Shown here piece after piece: positions 1 to 10,529 of a stretch of 42,016 nucleotides of DNA. A program made the position numbers and the translations under genes. The notes under the pieces were generated by a model, which was not told where the DNA came from, made no database searches, and was given only the letters and a program-made list of their open reading frames with translations. Origin of the DNA: Paramacrobiotus richtersi (lineage: Eukaryota > Tardigrada > Eutardigrada > Parachela > Macrobiotidae); contig JAQGAU010000095.1 of assembly GCA_034698045.1 (NCBI GenBank), forward strand, positions 1 through 42,016, given 5' to 3'. Each line of letters begins with the position of its first letter. The first letter of the stretch is position 1.

Positions 1-565
1 ACCGTCGTGCTCTCCGTGTCTTCTGCGATTGGGTCCGTTACTTCAGTAACGGGCACCGTTACGGGCTGTACTGTCGTAGTCGGCATCAGCCGTGGCTGCG
101 CACCTGATCTAAAACGTCGTACAAAGAAATGCGGAGCTGCTATAAGTCCGTTTGCTAGACCAAAACCATTTTGCCTATTATTGACAGCCCCAGTTGACAC
201 TGGCCCACGGCTGAGTCCAACGAAATTTTCTTCCACTCTGAACTTTCCTACGACAAGAAACAATAATTAAGCTGTGGCTACCGTACTTCGACTGTAGCTG
301 CAGGATATATCACAGTTTGTATGGATCATGGGATAATATTGGCTTCTCCCCCCAAAGCCTTTGCTGCAGAGGGGAACTGTGATATATGCTACAATACTAC
401 GTCTCGAGATACTGACGACAAGTTCTAATCATTCCTGTCGTAGCAACTTACTGCCGCTGTGGCCTTGAAAACAGCAATTGTACAGTTTCAGTTAGCTACG
501 TTACAGGCCAGCGAGAACCACAATAAAGATGCGATACTAAATACAGAGTACATCACGGGAACCAT
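1..565 (-). CDS. Partial secreted Thr/Val-rich protein, 5' part only
   Basis: I do not recognise this gene. A minus-strand ATG at 565 opens a hydrophobic signal-like sequence (MVPVMYSVFSIASLLWFSLA). A long open stretch at 247-1 follows an acceptor (tcttgtcgtag), reads VEENFVGLSRGPVSTGAVNN and ends Thr/Val-rich (MPTTTVQPVTVPVTEVTDP) at the window edge. A small middle exon ending in a gtaagt donor near 452-464 would join the two in phase (phase 1 on both sides), but the first intron would be only about 41 nt, so the 5' structure is a guess. The Thr/Pro/Val-rich tail looks like an O-glycosylated or linker region. The gene continues outside the window. Moderate trust in the 1-247 exon, low trust in the rest. 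Confidence 0.35.
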
Positions 566-658
566 ATGTGAGGGGAAATCACCGTTAGTCAGCCTTCGCA
601 ACGTTATTTCTCGGTTGTGCCTTGCACTCTGTTAGAACTGAAACACTTCGTGTTTGTT

Positions 659-1704
659 TCATCCTTCTGTAGAAGCAGGCTGCCGGTTGGAGTTTCGAGA
701 TTCACTAGGCTGCTTCCGCCTTCCGCTAAGCGCGTATGTTTCCTGCCTCTGCTGTACAATATACCTTATCGAGAACTCACGGCTACACGTTCCAGTCGGT
801 GCAAGCTTTTCATTCTTAAAATCGACGGTAGCACTAGAATCGCAATACGGTGATATTCCGTCCCTTCCGGCGCGAAGCGGAGGCTCCATGCGCTTGGTAA
901 GCTTGAATAATGCGCAGTGATAGTAGTCGCTCTGAATGGCGTTGCAGGCGATAAGCTGGCAAATGGCGAAGCAAGTATCGATTAACTTATCGCCTTGCTT
1001 CCTGGCCGACGGCAGTGGCTGGTAGGTGACAAAAGCCCCAGGTAAATCTCCATCAACCTGACCCATGTGGCCTTTGCTGACCCAGCTGTCTGGGATGTCC
1101 TTGAGGGCGACGTTGAGCTTCAGGGTGTAAGGACCATTCGCCAGTTCCGGTTTGCATCTGGCGTCGGCCGACATCATCGCGCACGTGGGTTTCCCGGGTT
1201 TACCCGAGAACATATGCACGACGGCTGGGCATTTGCCGGCTGTGCATTTGGCAAAGCAGGCAGTCTCATTTTCCTTTCCATTGTATACCAGAGGCTTCTC
1301 ACAGTTTAAGGTGAAATTCGGGATAATGACCTCTGCAAAAAAAGGTCCAGTTCACGATCAGTACGTAGAGTTCACGATCAAAATGCCGCTTCCTTCAGCG
1401 TTCCTGTTGTAAACTGCGGATTACTGCAACTTTTGACTTTGTTTACGGGGCTTGCGTCCAAAACGTCCCATAGAACCAGTTTAGCTTATTTTAAAATTAA
1501 TTCTCATCGTGATTAGTAGATCCAACACCACATCTGGGCTGTAGTGTGAGGGTGCGATGAAATATGCCACAATGGAAAGGACATACAGTACACAACTGCT
1601 CTAACCAATACCGAAGCAACTGAGGGTTTACCGGACGTTTTTTGTGCTGACCCTAGGCCGGCTGCTGCAATGGATATTAAAGCCAGCGCGTAGATGATAG
1701 CCAT
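659..1704 (-). CDS. Secreted two-module PAN/apple-like Cys-rich protein (PAN-A)
   Basis: Two exons: 1704-1632 (signal peptide MAIIYALALISIAAAGLGSA) and 1332-659, joined in phase 1 by a GT-AG intron; predicted product 248 aa. The mature part has two Cys modules with six Cys each, as in the two related genes at 3.4 and 9.7 kb: module 1 has CEKPLVYNGKENETACFAKC, module 2 has DTCFAICQLIACN and HCALFKL. PAN/apple domains usually bind proteins or sugars outside the cell; the partner here is unknown. Unlike its relatives, which stop at the last Cys, this copy runs about 47 residues further (CSREFSIRYIV...), so either the stop was lost or a further 3' intron is hidden (a GTGAGT motif lies near 775). 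It is more diverged than the other two and lies on the opposite strand. Confidence 0.75.
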
Positions 1705-3248
1705 GGTCGAAGAAACGGTTTATTGTGTCAGAATTATCTGCAAGTTTTTGCAGATTTAATAAAAACTGTCTGGCCTGGCTGGGTTGAAGAAAAGTTCGTG
1801 TTGGTGTTTTATACCACTGACATATTTCATGCCTGTTGGGCAAATGAGTATAAGATGTTCCTGTAGTTGTCTCTTCAGATTAACTGAAGTTTTATGGGTG
1901 CCAGAAATCAAGCGTCTGCAATAAACCGAAAAATATGCATTGTTACTCCGATTGGCCTCATTAATCTCAATCCTTTATGTTCGTTAAGCGGGTTGCGGGC
2001 TGGTAGATGGTTCTTACGTGCTTGAAAAGCAAATTTGTAGAAGCAGAGTCTAGCAAAATTAGAGCCGGTAAATTTGCCAGTAATGCTCTATAGTTTAGTT
2101 TTCCGGCGGTGAATGGCCACCATCATGGTCCATTCCAGGCATTTTTTGGCGTTATTCTAAAGGCAATAAACAATGATGTATAGTCAAGCCCCATGTACGA
2201 AAGTTAGAGATCGCCTCCGGTTGTTGTAAATGTTGCCTAAGGCGTGACATATTAAAGCCAAGCTCGGAAGTGCAATTCAGTTATTTAAATGGCAGTCAGA
2301 AAAGTGCAGCGGCGGTATTTGATGCGAAGCGAAGAACAAAGTTAATGCCAACAAAAACGTTATAATATCACCAGCAACCGAATATCCGGCCTCGGTCAAC
2401 AAATGTGTTAGTCAGCGTAATGATGCACCAAATCACTCATTAGTACATTTGCTGCAGATGTAATAATGTTTGATTCAGGACAACATTAAGTTCCGCTTCA
2501 AAATTAAAATCAAAATTATTCTAGCGTCTCTACTTCTAGAACGGAAAATAGCTGTACATATAGCCGTTGATATGTGGACGCGCAAGTGTAACACTGCCAT
2601 GTTAATCGTTAGCGAGAACCGATGCTCGTGGAACTTGCTTGTTTTTTTTGCTGAGGATTGCTGCATTGGAGGCTGTGGGTGCGTATTGATATCTCGAAGT
2701 TTGGATTCAAGGATCTTTTAGCTATAGTTGTTAAAGTCCATGCTTGATACAGTATACGAGCAGCGAAATGTACAGTTTCTCGTACAGATTACTTACGTAT
2801 CTATACAGCGCATTAGGTAAACATCCACTACCCTCCGCGTGGCGGCTTGTGACAGATTTTACGGATGGAAACTATCCTGATAGTTGTTACATTGTTACAT
2901 TGTTATCATAACAACCGGTTAAGTTAATTTTCGTATATGCATTTACCTTTACTATTACCGCTTAAACGGGCCTCTGGTATTCCCGCGTCGGATTCATAAG
3001 TTCGACCAAATAGCAAGTTGTAATAGACTGAACTGTATTCACCGAGATTTTAGCTCATAGTGCGTCTTATCAGAATTACCGCCAAGTTAACGTGAGCATC
3101 ATTCTGTTCGAATCAAATGACTTTAATCTGACAGAGACCATGCACGGACAAGTTTACTGTCAGACCGGAGGTAATTAATTGTTTTCGATGAGCAATACTG
3201 ATTGGTGTCGTTCCGGCGACTGTTTTGTGCTACGACACATTGCAGCAT
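1705..3248. other. Intergenic stretch, no gene recognised
   Basis: Open frames here are short (under about 85 codons), start without a signal or domain, and have no matching splice sites. It is AT-rich spacer between the divergently placed PAN-A and PAN-B genes and presumably holds the upstream regions of both. I see no tRNA, repeat array or mobile-element terminus. Confidence 0.5.
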
Positions 3249-3312
3249 GTTGCCGCAGGTAAGATTTGTGTAAAAGTACAAACAGCAATAAAATACACTT
3301 CGAAGTCGGCAT
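3249..3312 (+). promoter_or_regulatory. Conserved upstream block of PAN-B
   Basis: The block starts TTGCCGCAGGT, continues with GTACAAAC and an AATAAAATACACTT TATA-like core, and ends TCGGCAT. It is repeated at 9558-9621 in front of PAN-C at about the same distance (roughly 175 nt) from the ATG, while sequence around it has diverged. Position and conservation suggest core promoter plus proximal element; function is inferred. Confidence 0.45.
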
Positions 3313-3424
3313 ATGAGCCGGTTTCCGTATTCATTCTAAGGCTGCATCAGTACACCACGGCTGAACTGTTTTCGTACTGAATCAGCACTTATAACTGCTA
3401 AAAACGCAGAGTAGAAGAAGTGCC

Positions 3425-4194
3425 ATGCTGAAACTACTCGCAAGTAAGTAACCAACGATCAACCTGATCTGACGAGAATAAGCAGTTATTTTTAGTAGTT
3501 TATTGTTTAATATTGAGGTATGTTCTCTTTTGGCTTTAGCATTTATTGTGCTCGTTGGATGGGCGGCCTGGGCGGACGGTAAGTGGACAAACCTGATGTA
3601 CCAGAGATTAATAATCGCAACTTTGGGCAATTTTCTTCAGCCAAATATGAGATAACATCGGGAGGCTGGGCTGTATCATGCACTCCTCCGCTGAAATTCA
3701 CCGGCAACGAGAAAAAGGACGCCTGCTTTGCCCGCTGTCAGAAAGATGCCAACTGCCTATCTGCCGTTGTGGACAACGCTGCCAAGAAGAACACCTGCGC
3801 CCTGATTGACAAAAGTTCCCAATGTGCACCAAAAAGCGCCGGCGGCGAACCCCACACGGTCATCGCCAAAAGCGATCCACCACAGTACACAGTGGGGGAA
3901 AATATGGAGGTTAGTGGTAATGCTCTGGCGATGATTGGGGATTTGGCCGGATTTGGCGGTCCCATCTGGGTGAACCCGGAGACCTGCGGGAAAATCTGTG
4001 GCGTACTCAACGGTTGCAACGGATACTCATACGCGGGTGGTACGGGACAGAGTCCCAGCGTGTGTCTGCTTAAAATATTCACGACACCGGTGACCGTCGG
4101 GAAGGAAGCGAAATGTGTCCCGAAGAATGCAGCTGGTGGCGTCACGAAGGTGTACTTTGCCAAGGCAGAGCATGTGCCTAAGGAGAAGTGCTAA
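3425..4194 (+). CDS. Secreted two-module PAN/apple-like Cys-rich protein (PAN-B)
   Basis: Three exons, 3425-3443, 3540-3578 and 3641-4194, with gtaagt donors and phase-1 junctions, give 203 aa. Exons 1 and 2 encode only the signal peptide (MLKLLATFIVLVGWAAWADG). The mature protein has 12 Cys in two repeated modules: module 1 with CTPPLKFTGNEKKDACFARC and NTCALIDKSSQC, module 2 with ETCGKICGVLNGCNGYSY, SVCLLKIF and a stop right after the final Cys. The spacing fits PAN/apple-like modules (a helix held by Cys plus a C-L-K strand). Such proteins are usually adhesive or carbohydrate-binding secreted factors; the ligand cannot be read here. It is the close paralogue of PAN-C: same exon lengths and the same upstream block. 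Confidence 0.85.
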
Positions 4195-4445
4195 GAGGTT
4201 TAGCGCTGCCGCTGATATGCGAATTTCTTATATCGCTGGTTTCACCGTTGACTGTTGGCAGGCCTTTGCGCTGTCCCTTGTCACTTTGTTCAACAGGTAG
4301 AATTCCTTCTTTGATACGTTTTGCTGACTGTTTTTGCGTAATAGTTTAGCCATTAGCTTGTTTCTGTCCACTAAGTGCAACCTTCCGGCAGTCTGCTTTA
4401 GTTTATCGATCGTTTATCGTTAGTTTATTGTTTGTTGCATATTCT

Positions 4446-4640
4446 GCCATCGAGAGATGAAATTGCATGTGGCACGTTAGTTTTATTTTTCCAGCCTCTC
4501 TGAATCCTAATGTAATGACTAGTGGACGAACGGTGAGTCAAACAGGCCTAGGTGACGATGGTAAAGGCTTAGCCGAGGCCGGTTCTCTGCAAAATCGTAA
4601 ACCATCAGACAATGTTATAGACCGGCCTATCCTAACTTTG
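4446..4640 (+). repeat. PAN-gene 3' flank repeat, copy 1
   Basis: Sequence starting GCCATCGAGAGATGAAATTG and including CTTAGCCGAGGCCGGTTCT recurs at about 17092-17235, and its first part at 10769. Here and at 10.77 kb it lies just 3' of a PAN gene; at 17.09 kb no PAN gene is present. It marks the border of a duplicated segment rather than a known transposon. Confidence 0.5.
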
Positions 4641-4774
4641 GTTAGGATATTTTTCCGCTCTTTTTTGATACCATGCCTCCACGTTTTAAAAGTTGCAAAA
4701 AGGTTGTTTTACTTTATTATAATATGGTTAACTTTTCTGTTCCCATTATTTTTTATGCGGCTTCGCAGCCCGCG

Positions 4775-4839
4775 CATTAACCCTCGCCCCCTTCCAAGAA
4801 AATTATACTTTGAGATTTCGAGCGGTGTATGGAACCAGG
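4775..4839 (+). repeat. Dispersed repeat, inverted partner at 6844-6906
   Basis: About 65 nt with the core GAGATTTCGAGCGGTGT followed by GGAACCAGG. The reverse complement occurs, clearly recognisable, inside an intron of M13 copy 1 at 6844-6906. It is probably a fragment of an unidentified mobile element. The rest of 4195-5426 shows no gene that I can support. Confidence 0.4.
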
Positions 4840-5426
4840 CCAATGAGAAATCACGGATCCGCCCCAAAAGGACCGCTCGATTCGGTTAAATCATTGTCAT
4901 GAGGCAGGCATGCTAAAGGTGGACGGTGTTTTCACAGAAAACACCCGAATTCCGTCTTTTCAATTATTTGAGCACACTCGAGGCAAGAAAATTTCCCAAG
5001 TGGCTCTTTTAACTGCTTACGGTAGAGAAACTACCCCTGGATGTTTTTAGATTTCCCGATTTGCCGTAAAAAATTCACGCAAGTAACTTGCGCATGCAAG
5101 GCTCAGCTTCCGGTAAAGGGGGTGTGAGATACCGCCTCCGTAACTCTCTGTGCCATCGTTTTTTTAAAAAGCGGTAGCTACCATATTAAAGAGCGTAAAA
5201 AGTTACGGGCATTCATGAAAGGACAGACTGAAAGGAGATTAGGTGAATTTGTAATGGTTTTTTGAATAGCTAAAGCGGTCTCGCACACCGCCATCAGGGG
5301 GCGAGCGCACTATTTCTGTTAATGATGTAAGCAAATGTGTAAACTCGTGTTTACACGATTAAATTATTTTGCCACGAGTTGCTTAATTATTAGGTATTGT
5401 TAATATCGCATGCGCACAACTGTCTA

Positions 5427-7821
5427 TCACCAGAGACCATTCGACTGATTGTAAATCATTGGGCTGCCGGATGAGCAGCTGTAAGCCTTAGCGAATTCCC
5501 TGAAAGTTGACATTGCGCCGTTCGCTCGCCATCGACGGGGTGCGTGCGAGTCCCCAACCAAGCTGACCTGTGCACTTTCCGGACGCTGTATTCCACACCA
5601 AACCTAGGGATAAAGATATACTTTCGTATTATCCACAGCCCATTCCGATTGAGAATATAACAAGCGTCTAGACTTCAGTAGAAATGGTGAGAAATGTGTA
5701 AACCTACCTGAGCAGCCGACAGGAAGAACATCATATTGTTAGTGTGGTTCTGTAACCCTGGTAAATGCAGGTCAGTGCCGTTCATTCGTTGGAGGTGCAT
5801 TTGATATGCCTACAGAAGCGTTGTCAGGATCTTGATTTCGACACAACATTTGGTGACAGAATCTCACGTTAAACGTCGTCTTCAATCCACCGGCATCCGC
5901 AATGTTCTCCGACAAAGTCAAATCGCCGTTAACGTTTCCATATGGAGTACGATAATGGTTATATTGCTCCACGATCAAAGCTGCTTTAGTCGCAAAAGCT
6001 TTACGAGATGAATTGCTCCACCAGTTGAACAGCTTGCCGGTCTCGTCGAACTGCGAACCTTGCGATGAAGCAACGGAACGGCCTAGTTTAAGAAATTCTC
6101 GGTCTGTTTCGCACCTTGATCATCAAACCCATGTGTGATCTCATGTCCGACCACGTAACCTAGACTGCCGTAGGTGAAATAGTCCGAGATGTCCACATCG
6201 AAGAACGGCGGCTGTGAAACTCCGGCGAAGATTGCTGAAAAAACGGTTGGAACGAAAACGTTGGCGGTAATGCGCTGCACTAATAGTCATTGAGGCATGT
6301 ACCAACTGCGTTGTAGGTTTGCATGCATATGGCATTCGTAGTAACAGTATCTAGCCGGTCCAGAACATACTCCCGCGTGTTGATCTTCTCCAGTCTCTTA
6401 GTACTCTGAATGTTACTTTCGCGCCTCAGTGCCAGTGATGTATTGAACATTTCTGTACCAACTGTTACCTAAGCAATATCATATTTCGGTAACATTAGCT
6501 GTATGGAAAATATGATATCTTTGATATCCAACATACATTTTCATACATTTCCTCAATCAGTAAAATGTTTGTGGTGTAAAACGCCGGGTACACATTGAAC
6601 TCCAGCATTTTGTGAAGCTTTTCCAATGCTCGGTTGCGTGTTTCGAGATCCATCCAGTCAGCGGAGTTGATACCTTGTGCGAAGGAGGTACGGATGTTGC
6701 TGACCATGTCAGAAACCTATAAAATGCGAACAGTTTTCTGAATGCTTGAGGTACGTTATACTGTAAACTGGCCCCGTTTAGCAACCTGTCATATTAGTAA
6801 ATTACTATTATGAATTTTAATTCTAATCCGAGAATCCTAATTCCCTGGTTCCAGACACCGCTCGAAATCTCGAAGTGAAATATTCTTGAAAGGGGCGATG
6901 GTTAAGGGGAAAATGTTGCCCACTAGAGACTGACTGAAACGGCTCGCGCAGATCACGTTCCTCGTTAAGTCACGTATAATTAGGTAGAGCACATCACTTA
7001 GGACTATGAAGGTTTAATAGCGGCGGGCGCTTTAGCTTTAGTCACAACTTGTGCCTACCATCCTAGCTCCTGTTGACCAACCTTTTCCTTGACGTGCCTG
7101 TTCAGAACTTGATCAATATATAGCGATGGCACAGCCAGAGGAAGATTAGCTTTAGCCATCCTCGCGCGTCGCTTCCACCGTGGCTCGGTACGATTCTTTC
7201 CAGATAAAAGCATTTCCTGATGATCGAAAAGATCGCGCAAAGACTGGGAGAGATCGGCGCTGTGCGCGGCGACAATCTTCCATCCTAGATGATTAGCGAG
7301 GAAGCGGTTTCCTTCCACACCGAGTTGCTCAATTTGTAGCATTTTCCGGTCAAAAGCCTCCAAGGCGCTTGGGTCAAAAACGATAACTATTGTCTCGTCA
7401 TTGACTAGATGCTCCATCTCTCCAAAGGCTGCCGAGTCATGGACGAATTGGTATAACCCTTTGGAGAAGTTGGAGCGGAAGAACATTGAGGATGTCACAT
7501 TGGCTAATGTGCGGAGATTGTGGAACTTTTCCAAGTCCTTTAATTCCAGGTCAGTTACGGACACCTACACAGACTTCCGTTAGTCAACATGCAAAGCAGC
7601 GTGCACAACGCCATCAGGCCAATGTACACCGGATCCACGATTTGATCAACTCCATTTCCGGTTTGCTCCTTACTGATTAATAACGGACTTGGTTCTGTAA
7701 ATGACAAAACTAGCATAGCGAGAAAATACAATAGACATTCAAACTGACCTTGTTTGCTGGTTTTCGTAGGCGGAAAAGCAGCAGAGACCACCACAAACAG
7801 TACGACAGCAAGATAATTCAT
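5427..7821 (-). CDS. Secreted M13 peptidase (neprilysin-like) with internal N-terminal deletion, copy 1
   Basis: Zinc metallopeptidase of the neprilysin family, expected to trim extracellular peptides. Exons: 7821-7749, 7694-7630, 7564-7082, 6716-6537, 6468-6303, 6234-6115, 6058-5868, 5809-5708, 5603-5427; product 518 aa. It has a signal peptide ([16 protein letters not shown]) instead of a membrane anchor. Zinc site [10 protein letters not shown] (HEITH about 353-357), third ligand ENIADAGGL (about 413), and CGIQRPES with GDSHAP are all present. Compared with copies 2 and 3 it lacks about 240 residues: the end of exon 2 and all of exons 3-6, including the first Cys pair and the [10 protein letters not shown] motif. 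The shortened exon 2 joins the next exon in frame through a 65-nt intron, so it could be expressed. Whether the incomplete N-terminal domain still closes the active site is uncertain. Confidence 0.8.
6844..6906 (-). repeat. Dispersed repeat inside M13 copy 1 intron
   Basis: Inverted partner of 4775-4839, located in the intron between the exons ending at 7082 and starting at 6716. The two copies are diverged but align over about 60 nt around the CACCGCTCGAAATCTC core. Confidence 0.4.
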
Positions 7822-7894
7822 GGTCTTTTTGCAAAAAAATCATCTTGCCAAACTATTGCGCCTACATCTCTCACCAAAGGCTAGATTTTAACTG

Positions 7895-8110
7895 CAACTG
7901 CCTTTATGGTTTTACAACGACTGATTATCAATGTGCATGCAGTAGTTCGTCGCAGAACGCCGCATGCAGTCGGTACCGCTTGATGACGGTTGCTCGCAAA
8001 CAATCTAGGTTCGAGCTATAATTATCACGCTTGCGTTCAACCACACAGAGAGCGACAGCGGCTTCGAACTGGTCCGCTTGTGTCGGTCTGCGATAAATAC
8101 GATTAATCAT
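7895..8110 (-). promoter_or_regulatory. Conserved upstream region of M13 copy 1
   Basis: Short words in this region recur in the same order upstream of all three M13 genes: CTTTATGGTTT, GATTATC, GCATG(A/C)AG or GCATGACTGC, CCGCTTGATGA and CGATAAATAC(C/G)ATTAA. Equivalent regions are 21945-22205 and 27040-27295. They probably include shared promoter or enhancer sites; a GATA-type core (GATAA) lies in the last word. Confidence 0.4.
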
Positions 8111-8334
8111 ATCTGTACAGATGTTGGATCAAAGACTACTGTAATACGGTTGATGCGTACTTCTGGCAAAGAAACCTTTCACCGAATTCCACATTAGATT
8201 ATTCTGGATCCGGCAGAGCGCTGTTCCCAAGGTCGGGATATCTCGGTATAGTGTGCTCGTGTGTGTTCAGGCACCGCCTTAACAGCAAATTCCAGTGGTA
8301 CATCCTAGACTTTCCTTGACATGACGTCTTAAGT

Positions 8335-8925
8335 TCTTGCTTTAGCTTCTTGGTTCAGCACTGTAATTGCCTTTTTAGTTTTGTGGTGTGAACCTTTTAG
8401 ATTGGCTTCTTTGTTTCTACGTTTTGTGCTCTTGGTTCACATTCTTGGTATACAGTATATTCTTATTTCCCAAGATTTACTTTCTTTGTTTAGATTCTTA
8501 GTTTATTTTGGTTGCGTCTTCGTCTTAATTTTTAATTTACTTTCTTGGTTAGCCTTTAGTTGCCGAGTTTCCATTACTTAATTCAGTTTCTTGGTTTACG
8601 TTCTTCGTTTCTAAGCACCCCGAGGCCTCATATTTGTACAAATATGGGACCTTTCCCGGCATGGAGTCGGCTCTCAAAAAGTTTCGTAATTTTTTTTATT
8701 CTTCACAAAAAGAGGCCAAATATAGTAACCGCTGCTAATTTTTTTTGTTGGGTTCAACTCACTTAGTGAGGAGTTATATATTTTTGAAACCATTGACCAT
8801 GGTTTTTGCGCTTTTGAAACCGTGCTCTCGCGCGTAGCCATTTTATTACGCCTTTATTACGTTTTCACAGCGCGCGGGATCTGTCGCGCGTAGCTGATTA
8901 TCCACGCGCGGGAAATTATCTCGCG
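8335..8925. repeat. T-rich degenerate repeat, then CGCGCG-rich patch
   Basis: From about 8335 to 8630 the + strand is T-rich and carries many imperfect copies of TTTCTTGGTTTA-like words (TTTACTTTCTTGGTT and variants), a degenerate tandem repeat. From 8823 to 8925 several CGCGCG words lie close together (TCGCGCGTAG occurs more than once), including GCGCGGGAAA, which is an E2F-type word in reverse. No gene is seen between 8120 and 9557. Confidence 0.4.
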
Positions 8926-9557
8926 CATAAAACTGACCTTTTTATAAATGGTAATCAATAGTAACACTACTATAGGAAGGTATCTAGAAACAGAAATGAA
9001 AACATTAGCAACAGAAGGTGCTTCAAGCGCCAGGAAAAAGAGTATGAAATTGGGATTTCTCGAACAATGTGTTATTACTATTGTTGCTATCAGCTATTAG
9101 CAATGCAGGAACTATCAGTAACTATGGGTCAATATGGCTGACACGGTGATCAACCTTATTCGCCGAGAATACGCGCTCAGATACCGGTTTATCCGCTGCT
9201 AAACAGCATTCTTTTCCTTCAGATAGTTTTCTCCAGAAAAACGAGTTTTCCGTTTCTCTCTGTTTTTGTATTATATAATAACACGGTTACCTTTTGTTAA
9301 CTTGGAAACTTAGTTGATTCATTGCTGGCAAGTGGCAGTTCCATTAATGACTGGTACTATCTGTTAATTAGTGCTTTTTGGCAGTGAACACAGGTACATA
9401 TACATACATTCACCACAGACAAGTCAAATGAACGCCGCTATAACTTATTTAGGTGTACAGTATTTCCGCTTCTAGCTACTAGTACTAGTACTTCTAGCTA
9501 CGGTGATGGATTGGTATAGTTCTATAGCTAATACAGTGTTACGCAACATCGAGGCAT

Positions 9558-9621
9558 CTTGCCGCAGGTGACTGCTTCTGCAGGGTACAAACCACAATAA
9601 AATGCACTTTTAAGCCGGCAT
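9558..9621 (+). promoter_or_regulatory. Conserved upstream block of PAN-C
   Basis: Same order of words as at 3249-3312: TTGCCGCAGGT, GTACAAAC, then CAATAAAATGCACTT and CCGGCAT, ending about 115 nt before the ATG. The sequence between the words differs, which points to selection on the words rather than a very recent copy. Confidence 0.45.
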
Positions 9622-9734
9622 TTTGCGGTTTGCCCGTCCATTTTGATACACCAACATTACAGCACAGCTGGACTAGTTTTGTAGTGGATCAGCATTGACA
9701 CAGCTCTGCGGCCCATCAGACTGCGATAAGCATC

Positions 9735-10529
9735 ATGTTGAAGTTATTTGCAAGTAAGTTATCAAGCAGCCATCTTGGATGGCGAGACGAAGCATTAACC
9801 AGAACGTGACCTTTCGTAATTCGATACTGTAGACGTGTTCATGGTTAACTTGTTCGGTTTTGATTTTAGCCTTTGCTGTGCTCGTCGGATTGGCGACCTG
9901 GGCGGACGGTAAGTACAGTACACTAAATAACCACCTGTCAGAACACATTAATCACCAATGTGCGTTTCACAACAGCGAAATACAAGCTGGAGATACCCTC
10001 GGTGGCATGCAATCCCCCATTGAAATTTACCGGCAACGAGAACGATGATGCCTGCTTTGCCCGCTGCCAGAAAGCCCCCAACTGCCTGTTTTCCGTTTTT
10101 GACAACAAGGCCAAGAAGAACACCTGCGCCAACGTGGATAAAAGCGCCAAATGCGGGCCAAAGAGCGCTAGCGGCGAATACTACACATTCACGGCCAACA
10201 TTGCTCCGCCTAAGTACACAGCGGTGGAGAATGTGGATGTGCAGGGCAATGCACTGGCCAAGGTGGAAGGGGCCGATTTGGTCGGATTTGGCGGTCCATT
10301 CTCGGTCAATGAGGAGACCTGCGGTAAAGCTTGTGCCATATTCAGCGGCTGCAACGGATACTCGTACGCGCAAGGTATGGGACACAGTCCCGCCGTGTGT
10401 CTGCTCAAAACATTCGCGAAGCCGGTGACGGTCGGTCAGGAAGCGAAATGTGTGCCAAAGAATGCCGCCGGTGGGGTCACCAAGGTGTATTTTGCCAAGG
10501 CAGAGCATGCGCCTAAGAAGAAGTGCTAA
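9735..10529 (+). CDS. Secreted two-module PAN/apple-like Cys-rich protein (PAN-C)
   Basis: Exons 9735-9753, 9870-9908 and 9976-10529 give 203 aa, the same sizes as PAN-B. Signal peptide MLKLFAAFAVLVGLATWADG is encoded by exons 1-2. The mature part has 12 Cys in two modules: CNPPLKFTGNENDDACFARC and NTCANVDKSAKC in the first, ETCGKACAIFSGCNGYSY and AVCLLKTFAKPVTVG in the second, ending KKC-stop. The intron between the signal exons and the body is short and begins gtaagt. Role inferred as for PAN-B: a secreted binding or adhesive protein. PAN-B and PAN-C differ at many surface residues, so both are probably maintained genes and not a recent copy with a dead twin. Confidence 0.85.

Noticed and set aside
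300..390. Inverted words GATATATCACAGTT / AACTGTGATATATG
   Set aside because: 14-nt arms about 60 nt apart within a putative intron; too short and AT-rich to call an element.
1345..1381. Direct repeat AGTTCACGATCA twice within 20 nt
   Set aside because: Only a short local duplication inside the PAN-A intron, not an array; nothing in the window resembles CRISPR or bacterial operon structure.
3090..3125. tRNA-like B-box word (GTTCGAATC)
   Set aside because: No matching A box or cloverleaf arms around it; the same holds near 23850. I found no convincing tRNA or rRNA gene.
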